From Ricordea florida (Eukaryota; Cnidaria; Anthozoa; Corallimorpharia; Ricordeidae), in assembly GCA_949710005.1 (NCBI GenBank), contig OX453282.1, forward strand, positions 20,496,725 to 20,560,724: 64,000 nucleotides of DNA, read 5' to 3'. Positions 58,520 through 64,000 of the stretch are shown piece by piece (the stretch's first letter is position 1; each line of letters opens with the position of its first letter). A program made the translations under genes and the position numbers. Below the pieces are notes generated by a model. That model did not search any database, was not told the origin of the DNA, and worked only from the letters and a program-made list of their open reading frames with translations.

Positions 58520-58660
58520 TTAATAAACGGGGTATGTGTGAATTCCATCATCATCAACTATTCTTTTATCATAATACGCGTTCAAACCTTTTTTAATTTG
58601 TGTATATGTCACAATTTGGTTGTCATTAACTCTAAATCCTGTGTTTTGTGCCATATCAAT
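58520..58660 (-). pseudogene. Polymerase C-terminal tail beyond an in-frame TGA
   Basis: Downstream of the TGA at 58661-58663 the same frame stays open for 46 codons to a TAA at 58520. It reads NTGFRVNDNQIVTYTQIKKG and ends GIHTYPVY, which has the look of the usual polymerase C-terminus (compare DGIHTYAIGHYLF in element 1). The TGA is therefore a nonsense change or is read through. Confidence 0.75.
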
Positions 58661-61600
58661 TCATCCATTCAAAGCTGACATGTACCTATCCCAGTTCATT
58701 TCGTTTTGTCTATGAATTGTACCTTTACAACTATACTTTACCTTTCCATTCTCATCCTCTGCGTAATAACATTTTGATGAAAGTGCAATCATTCTAATAC
58801 CATCAAACTCCAGCTTGAACAGCCCGGGGGTCTTTTCGTGATATTTCGTTGTTGATAGAAATTTTTCTTTTCCACCACTAAAGTATTCTTTTTTCATTTC
58901 AGGTTTTATAATATTATCTATTTTTTCAGCCGAAATTGCCATGTACATAGAATCTGTATCCATTTGTATCAACTCAAAATCCTTTCTATCTACATATTTA
59001 TCAAGAAAATCGTAATAAAATTCCAACATGCGAAGTTTTGCTAGCTGATATACCGCTATACCACATTGATATGGCCTGTCTATTGTTATGTTTTTCTTTC
59101 GTTTTATTATTTCATATGTCTCATTTATTTCATTAAGATCTTCAAAGAATGGGGATCTTAAGTCTTTTTCAACCTCACGCTCATCCTGAGTATACTTTGT
59201 GTTTTTGTGTTTTTCTTTATCTTCTATCATTTTCCCGTAGAATGAATTTCCTTTTAATTTGTAAGTATCAGCCAATGCTTTACAGCCTTTATACTTTGGT
59301 TTTAGTTTTTCAATCCATACTTTTATGTTTTTGTTCTCTTTAATTATTTCAAATATATCAGGGAATTGATTTAATTCATTAGTAATGGTTACAACATCAT
59401 CTATTTTGTTTTCATCAAAAGCTTTACTTACCTTTTCTAGCAAAGCCTCAATATCTCCATCTCTTCTAGCGTTAGCTACTTTTTCGGGAAACCATTCAAA
59501 AGGCCTTCCTGGTTCATACTTTAAAATATTATGTACGGCTTTAATCTCCAATCCATTATTAATATACCATTGTATTACTTCGGTATATAAAAATATCTTT
59601 TCTGCCTTTGTAACCCCTAGTAATTTTTTATTATCTTTTAGGTGTTTTCTACCTGTAGCTTTTTGATATTCTTTCATGTGTTCAGGTACCAAATATTCGG
59701 GAACATTATCTACAACAAATATCGGTGAGAACTCTTCAAACTTTTCTTTTAGGTTTTCTGGAACATTTATATCAACTTGGCAAAATCCAAAAAGTTTACC
59801 ATCAAGAATATCTTTACAAATCTTCTTAATAAATTCAGGATCTGTTGGGTTTTCAACCTCAATACATTCTTCTTTTCCACATGGCATTTTTTGACCCGCT
59901 GCAAAAAGATATAGCCCATTTGCATCATAACCAACAATTCGTACACAATTTTTAGGAAATTTATATTTATGAGAACGAATCTTTGTTTTTCCCAACTCTG
60001 CATAACGCATAAATATGATACTAGGCCCCCCAACCATACCCGTTTTCAAAAGTTTATAAATCTTGTTTTTGTCGCATGTTTTACAATCTTTCAATATCTG
60101 GTGGCATTTTTTACAAAACGCTTTATTACAAATTTTACTACATCTATGAACACAGTATTTTCCAGGAGCAAATAATTCAGGATCACCTTTCTTTTTCATT
60201 TTTTGGTATTTATTTAGAACGTACATCATTGAGACACCGGGGATGGATACTGCATCTTTTAATATATCGATTTTGTCTGGATAATACATCGCCCGTGTTT
60301 TTTCTAAAGCCTCTCTGAAAGGTATAACGTCGTGTAGGTTATACTCTCTCAACCAATCCATCATTGTAACACAACCCCTCTTTTTGAATTCCATCTTATA
60401 TTCTTTATATTCTTCAGGGGACAATGTATTTTCCTGTTTGAGATCTGAGTAAAAGTCTTCATATTTAACAGGACCTACGTGAGAAAGTTTTTCATAACTA
60501 TCCAACCACTTGTATGGGAAGAAAAGTTTTTTGTCTTCGCAATTGTTTGCTTTACACCACTTATCAAAAGAAAGCCCAGGTGCAAGGTAAGACATTAAAT
60601 CCAAGAATTTAAATTTTGGGGTTGATAAAAACACATATTTATTCGCATTCTTTGCAACAAAAATCTCCTTAGTTTTATCAGTCATGTTTTTTACAAAATA
60701 TCTTTTAATCATATTGATATCATACTTTCCACTATTGAACCCCAAAACAGGAACTTGATTACACCATCTTTCATACTCCTCTAAAACTTTCTTTGGGATA
60801 GAATCTTGGTCAGGTAATGGATATTCTTTTTTAACCTTTTCAACAATCTTTTTTCTTCTCTTTTCTAAATTTTCAACAAATTCTTTTACAAGAGCATCAG
60901 GATTTGAATTTATAATACATGTGGGTTCTTTTTCACGCGTGTCATGTATTGCAACACTAACCGGTATATGTGTTTGATTAAAAGATAAATCATCAGTAAT
61001 CTGTTGAAATTCTTTTTTTAATATTCCCTCATAATCATAACAAATAAAATCTTGGTACGGGATAAATTTCTTCTCAAACCATGTATCACTCAATTTAGGT
61101 TTTTGACACTCCCAAACTGATACAACACTATACCCCAAATCTTTAATAATCTTTTCTCTTTGTTTTGTTTCATTATATTTAGTTTTATCTTCGTTTGAAC
61201 ATGGACAACCGTGCCATTTACACCCATAAAACTCAAAAACAGTATTGGTCACAGGTTCGTACCCATCCACCAAAAAAAGCTCCTTTCCATTTTCATTTTT
61301 AACGCACCTTTCACCGCCATGGCCGCATAAAGCGTGATGAATATGTTTTCCTATAATCTTAGATTGTTCATCTATCCATCTACAAGCTTTATAGCTAAAT
61401 TGTGTATTACCACCATAAAAAACTTTTTCATAACTTCCTGGTGTGTGATTTATCTTTTTGCCGGTACATATTACTTTTGTTTTTCCTCCTTTACAACTGT
61501 TATTTTTTAAGTGTTCACCAAGATAGTCATGGCGGTTAAATATTTGTTTGCATCCTGAACATTCCCATTTTTTGGTTAGCATCTCTAAATCCTTTATGAA

Positions 61601-62293
61601 AAAACAATGCCCCTGATAAAGTCCTAAATTTAAACAAGGTAAATTTTCTTTGAACTGTCCTTTACCAAAAACAAGTTTCCAAATTTCATTGTTTTCTTTT
61701 TCTTTTTGCTCATAAACTCGAATGTTAATAGAAAACATTTTTGCAATTTTCTCAAAATCAACAAGTTTTGTCGGTTTAACTTCTGAAGCTTTCAATTTTT
61801 GGTTATTATAAAAATCTCGGGCCAATTTCAGAGATAGTTTTTCTATGTCCTTTTCAGGTCTTTCTTTACCATCAAGAATGTTAAATAGAATAGCCAGGCA
61901 CCTCCAAAAGCACATATTATCATCCTTTCCATCGACAGCATAAAGACATTTTTTATTATGAAGATGGTCTGGTAATTTTCCACACCCAATTAGAGGTTCG
62001 TTACTGTGAATAACTTTTACTTTCACCTCTATAAATTCAACGCTCCCTTGATGAGTTCCTTTTTTATCATCAATTTTTGATGGCGGTAAGTATGCTCTAC
62101 TCCAAGCAATACCTTCCAAACTCAATCTTTCCCCCTCGCACCGCTCAATATAATCTTTTATTTCTGAAAGCATAGAAAAAGACCCCTCACCCCTAAATGT
62201 GTGGGCGTAATCAATTATTTCCCCTTTTCCTCTATGAACCAAAGCTCTAAAACTGATAACAATTCTTGAACGCATTTCTATTTGTGGTTCCAA
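58661..62293 (-). CDS. B-family DNA polymerase with Vsr-like nuclease region (main ORF)
   Basis: Open for 1210 codons from a TTG at 62293. Upstream sequence stays open to about 62690, so the true start is earlier (TIR ATG, 63003). Order: NMCFWRCLA (126-134, OTU-like), a zinc-type segment (C245, C248), a nuclease-like region with FEFYGCKWHGC (353-363) and GYSVVSVWEC, and exonuclease YDYEG (419-423), LGFNSGKYD and YNLHDVIPF. Then polymerase motifs GYDANGLYL (788-796), KGNSFYGKM (1014-1022) and MDTDSMYM (1111-1118). The accessory domains differ from element 1. Protein priming is inferred from the family. TGA at 58661 truncates it by 46 codons. Confidence 0.88.
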   Translation of the reverse strand: MEPQIEMRSRIVISFRALVHRGKGEIIDYAHTFRGEGSFSMLSEIKDYIERCEGERLSLEGIAWSRAYLPPSKIDDKKGTHQGSVEFIEVKVKVIHSNEPLIGCGKLPDHLHNKKCLYAVDGKDDNMCFWRCLAILFNILDGKERPEKDIEKLSLKLARDFYNNQKLKASEVKPTKLVDFEKIAKMFSINIRVYEQKEKENNEIWKLVFGKGQFKENLPCLNLGLYQGHCFFIKDLEMLTKKWECSGCKQIFNRHDYLGEHLKNNSCKGGKTKVICTGKKINHTPGSYEKVFYGGNTQFSYKACRWIDEQSKIIGKHIHHALCGHGGERCVKNENGKELFLVDGYEPVTNTVFEFYGCKWHGCPCSNEDKTKYNETKQREKIIKDLGYSVVSVWECQKPKLSDTWFEKKFIPYQDFICYDYEGILKKEFQQITDDLSFNQTHIPVSVAIHDTREKEPTCIINSNPDALVKEFVENLEKRRKKIVEKVKKEYPLPDQDSIPKKVLEEYERWCNQVPVLGFNSGKYDINMIKRYFVKNMTDKTKEIFVAKNANKYVFLSTPKFKFLDLMSYLAPGLSFDKWCKANNCEDKKLFFPYKWLDSYEKLSHVGPVKYEDFYSDLKQENTLSPEEYKEYKMEFKKRGCVTMMDWLREYNLHDVIPFREALEKTRAMYYPDKIDILKDAVSIPGVSMMYVLNKYQKMKKKGDPELFAPGKYCVHRCSKICNKAFCKKCHQILKDCKTCDKNKIYKLLKTGMVGGPSIIFMRYAELGKTKIRSHKYKFPKNCVRIVGYDANGLYLFAAGQKMPCGKEECIEVENPTDPEFIKKICKDILDGKLFGFCQVDINVPENLKEKFEEFSPIFVVDNVPEYLVPEHMKEYQKATGRKHLKDNKKLLGVTKAEKIFLYTEVIQWYINNGLEIKAVHNILKYEPGRPFEWFPEKVANARRDGDIEALLEKVSKAFDENKIDDVVTITNELNQFPDIFEIIKENKNIKVWIEKLKPKYKGCKALADTYKLKGNSFYGKMIEDKEKHKNTKYTQDEREVEKDLRSPFFEDLNEINETYEIIKRKKNITIDRPYQCGIAVYQLAKLRMLEFYYDFLDKYVDRKDFELIQMDTDSMYMAISAEKIDNIIKPEMKKEYFSGGKEKFLSTTKYHEKTPGLFKLEFDGIRMIALSSKCYYAEDENGKVKYSCKGTIHRQNEMNWDRYMSALNG

Positions 62294-62679
62294 TTTATTA
62301 TAAATAATTTCTGATAAATCATTATCTAGATCTCTCCTAATTTGAAAAATATTTTCATTTCTTTCGGTGATATTTTGAAGGATTTCTTCATTTTCAGGAG
62401 GCCTTATTGGAAATATTCTAAGTGTTGTTGTTCTTTTTCTTTTAGGTTTTTTGGCTTTATTTCCCTCATTTTTTGTTTTATCATCTTCCTTCTCATCTTC
62501 CTTCTCATTATCTCTACCTATAATTGAATCTTCCTTCCTTTCAGGTTGTTGTGGTTTTGGTTCTTTAGGTCTTTCACCCTCCTTCTCATAATCTCTAACA
62601 ACTTCTGTAATAGTTTTTTTAGTTTGTGATATTTTTTCTTTCTTCTTTTTATTTTGTTTTATTTGTTCTTTTTGTTGTT

Positions 62680-63003
62680 TTAGTATTTTTCTTGTCTTTT
62701 TATTTGTTCTTGTTGTTGTTTTATTTGTTCTTTTTGTTGTTTTATTTGTTCTTGTCGTTGTATTTTTTCTTGATTTTGTTTTATTTGTTCTTGATTTTTT
62801 TTTATTTGTTCTTGATTTTGTTTTAATTTTTCCTCTTGTTGTTTTATTTGTTCTTCTTCAAGTTCTTCAACGATTCCCGGTATTTTTTTTATATTTTTTA
62901 AAAGTTCAGATTTACTCATTTGAGAATAATATTTAATTCCATGCTTTTTAGCAATCTTTTCCAATAAGTTAGGTTGTCTCAATTCTGACGCGTCTTGTTC
63001 CAT
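62680..63003 (-). pseudogene. Polymerase N-terminal part, separated by a homopolymer frameshift
   Basis: 107-aa frame from the TIR ATG. A SAP/HeH-like N-terminus (PNLLEKIAKKHGIKYYSQ) precedes a Gln/Lys/Glu-rich repeat (KQNQEQIKKNQEQIKQNQEK) that would form a coiled coil. It ends at TAA 62680-62682 just after a run of five A on the coding strand (62686-62690). One more A, or slippage there, joins it to the polymerase frame, which is open from about 62690 to 58664. Mutation or assembly error is the simplest explanation; programmed slippage is possible. Confidence 0.75.
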
Positions 63004-63158
63004 ATTTAATAAAAATTATTGTAAATCTTTAAACCGTAATTCATTTTTTTGTAAAAGTTAATAAAAAATTAAATCCATCTTACAAAAAATAAAATATTAA
63101 ATTAATCTTTCAAAAATAAATATTAAAAACCGGCTTATATTCACGGTAACATACTACT
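62995..63158 (-). repeat. Right terminal inverted repeat, element 2 (164 bp)
   Basis: Reverse complement of 46980-47143. Confidence 0.92.
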
Positions 63159-63163
63159 CAAGA
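63159..63163. repeat. Target-site duplication CAAGA (right of element 2)
   Basis: Matches 46975-46979. Confidence 0.85.
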
Positions 63164-64000
63164 TAATAAATAATTTTACTTCTATTCCCTCTGGTGCAAT
63201 CTAAGTGGCAGTGAAAGAGCTAAATGAAGGTCAATTTTTAAGCACTGTGTTGAGCGGTATACTGATCATGTAATTTGCACCAGGTGTCACTAATTGTGTA
63301 CCAAACACAGCATAAGAAATAAAATAATGGGGATTACGCTGATATAAAAAAAAATATATATATAATATAAAAAAAAAAGAATAAAATATGAAAGCATTGT
63401 GACTTCTTCAAAAACTAGCTTCGCGAGGTTTTTGCGGGAGTCGTATTTCTAGTAATAATAATAATGATGCAATAATTCCTCTCGAAGCGAGGTTACTAAT
63501 CGTGTCGGTTCCGGTCAGACCACGTGACTCGCAAGCCCGAGTAAATCGAGCCGAGAGTTTTTATATATGTATATATTTATATATATATAAAAACGTTAGA
63601 TAAAGCAAGGACGGACAACTTCTGACGATAAAAAAGTTAAAAAGTTAAAAATGTAATAGAAAAAACGTTTCGGTCTTAGACCTTCGTCAGTTACAGGAGA
63701 AAAAGGACGGAAACTAAGTTTAAATACAGTTACAATGTGGGAGATTACATACCGGAATGAAAAATACTATCGTGCTATTAATACATCGTGGTTAATACAA
63801 TACAGGGGAAAAAATGCAAAACGAGAAATACAATGCTGTGCTATAAATTACGTCATACATGGTGATAATTAATAGACCAAACGAAAAAGATACAATACTG
63901 TGCATAAATTACATTATAAAGCGTGATAATTGCAGAACTAGGTTAAATTCAACCTAAAAACTAAAATAGTTAAAATAGATAAAACGGACTCTTGCAATGC
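63164..64000. other. Right flank: partial copy of the host repeat family
   Basis: 63413-63455 (CTAGCTTCGCGAGG, then GCGGGAGTCGTATTTCTAGT) and 63476-63565 (GAAGCGAGGTTACTAATCGT onward) match the junction region of units 2 and 3 at 44095-44400. After the TA tract the sequence turns into another repeat with a hammerhead-like motif. No gene is seen. Confidence 0.65.
63652..63695 (-). ncRNA. Hammerhead-ribozyme-like motif 2, minus strand
   Basis: Minus strand: TGTAA, CTGACGA, AGGTC-TAA-GACC, GAAAC, a 10-nt U-rich stretch ending CTA, TTACA. CUGANGA, a good stem II and GAAA are present and TGTAA/TTACA could be stem I, but stem III is poor and the cleavage triplet is CUA. Weaker than the motif at 39471. 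Confidence 0.45.

Larger units (their letters stand above)
46980..63158 (+). mobile_element. Polinton/Maverick element 2 (integrated virus-like element)
   Basis: This 16.2-kb element has 164-bp TIRs starting AGTAGTATG and a 5-bp duplication CAAGA. Gene order matches element 1, with closely similar integrase, capsid, ATPase and small structural genes, but different TIRs and a different polymerase. Breaks: polymerase frameshift (about 62686) and in-frame TGA (58661), a deletion in the 204-aa homologue, and a decayed small ORF at 52863. It is separated from element 1 by 21.6 kb and lies in the same orientation. Confidence 0.93.

Noticed and set aside
9482..63158. Bacterial or free virus contamination as the source of capsid and polymerase genes
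   Set aside because: Both elements have TIRs and target duplications in host-type DNA, and one lies inside a spliced host gene.
46980..63158. Element 2 as a recent duplicate of element 1
   Set aside because: The TIRs, target duplications and polymerases differ, and the structural genes have diverged, so these are separate insertions.

Overview
The window is eukaryotic (animal) nuclear DNA, most likely from an anthozoan cnidarian such as a stony coral. It has spliced phase-1 FN3 exons with GT/GC-AG introns, a tRNA-derived SINE, a Mutator-like transposon with FLYWCH and PHD-like pieces, a THAP fragment, and two integrated Maverick/Polinton elements with capsid genes of a kind I associate with cnidarian genomes. 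The host assignment is inference from content; no species can be named.

Layout. (1) 1-34926, + strand: one host gene for a type I membrane receptor. Its exons encode the end of an F5/8 type C (discoidin) domain, a run of fibronectin III modules, one Ig-like domain, a transmembrane helix and a tyrosine-rich tail. One FN3 exon (about 2372-2664) is a tandem copy that lost its splice acceptor. (2) 9482-25409: Polinton element 1 (15,928 bp, 379-bp terminal inverted repeats, 5-bp target duplication ACCTT), inside an intron of that gene. (3) 26019-33495: a long intron with a MULE (28467-30359), a P2X7-like remnant, a THAP ORF and other repeats. (4) 34927-46974: intergenic DNA with a SINE, a tandem array of three 2-3 kb repeat units, a MITE and a hammerhead-ribozyme-like motif. 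(5) 46980-63158: Polinton element 2 (16,179 bp, 164-bp TIRs, target duplication CAAGA), same orientation as element 1. (6) 63164-64000: more of the same host repeat family with a second hammerhead-like motif.

How the Polinton genes fit together. Both elements carry one collinear morphogenesis block on the minus strand: major capsid protein, FtsK/HerA-type packaging ATPase, and about eight small membrane, coiled-coil or unknown proteins. A DDE integrase diverges from the capsid gene. A zinc-repeat protein starts at the left TIR and a protein-primed-type B-family DNA polymerase at the right TIR. The capsid and integrase block is closely similar in the two elements. The polymerase accessory domains and the TIRs are not: element 1 has an OTU-like plus endonuclease-VII-like polymerase, and element 2 has a different polymerase with a Vsr-like nuclease region. 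The replication module with its TIRs therefore appears to have been exchanged.

The most unusual signals are: GC-rich double-hairpin micro-insertions scattered through both AT-rich elements, several inside reading frames; a 379-bp TIR that encodes the shared N-terminus of two different proteins; a conserved TTTAAAGA-type box 21-28 nt before many starts; inverted repeats at convergent gene ends; a 54-bp iteron array with the palindrome CTTACGCGTAAG; and complementary gene breaks in the two elements.
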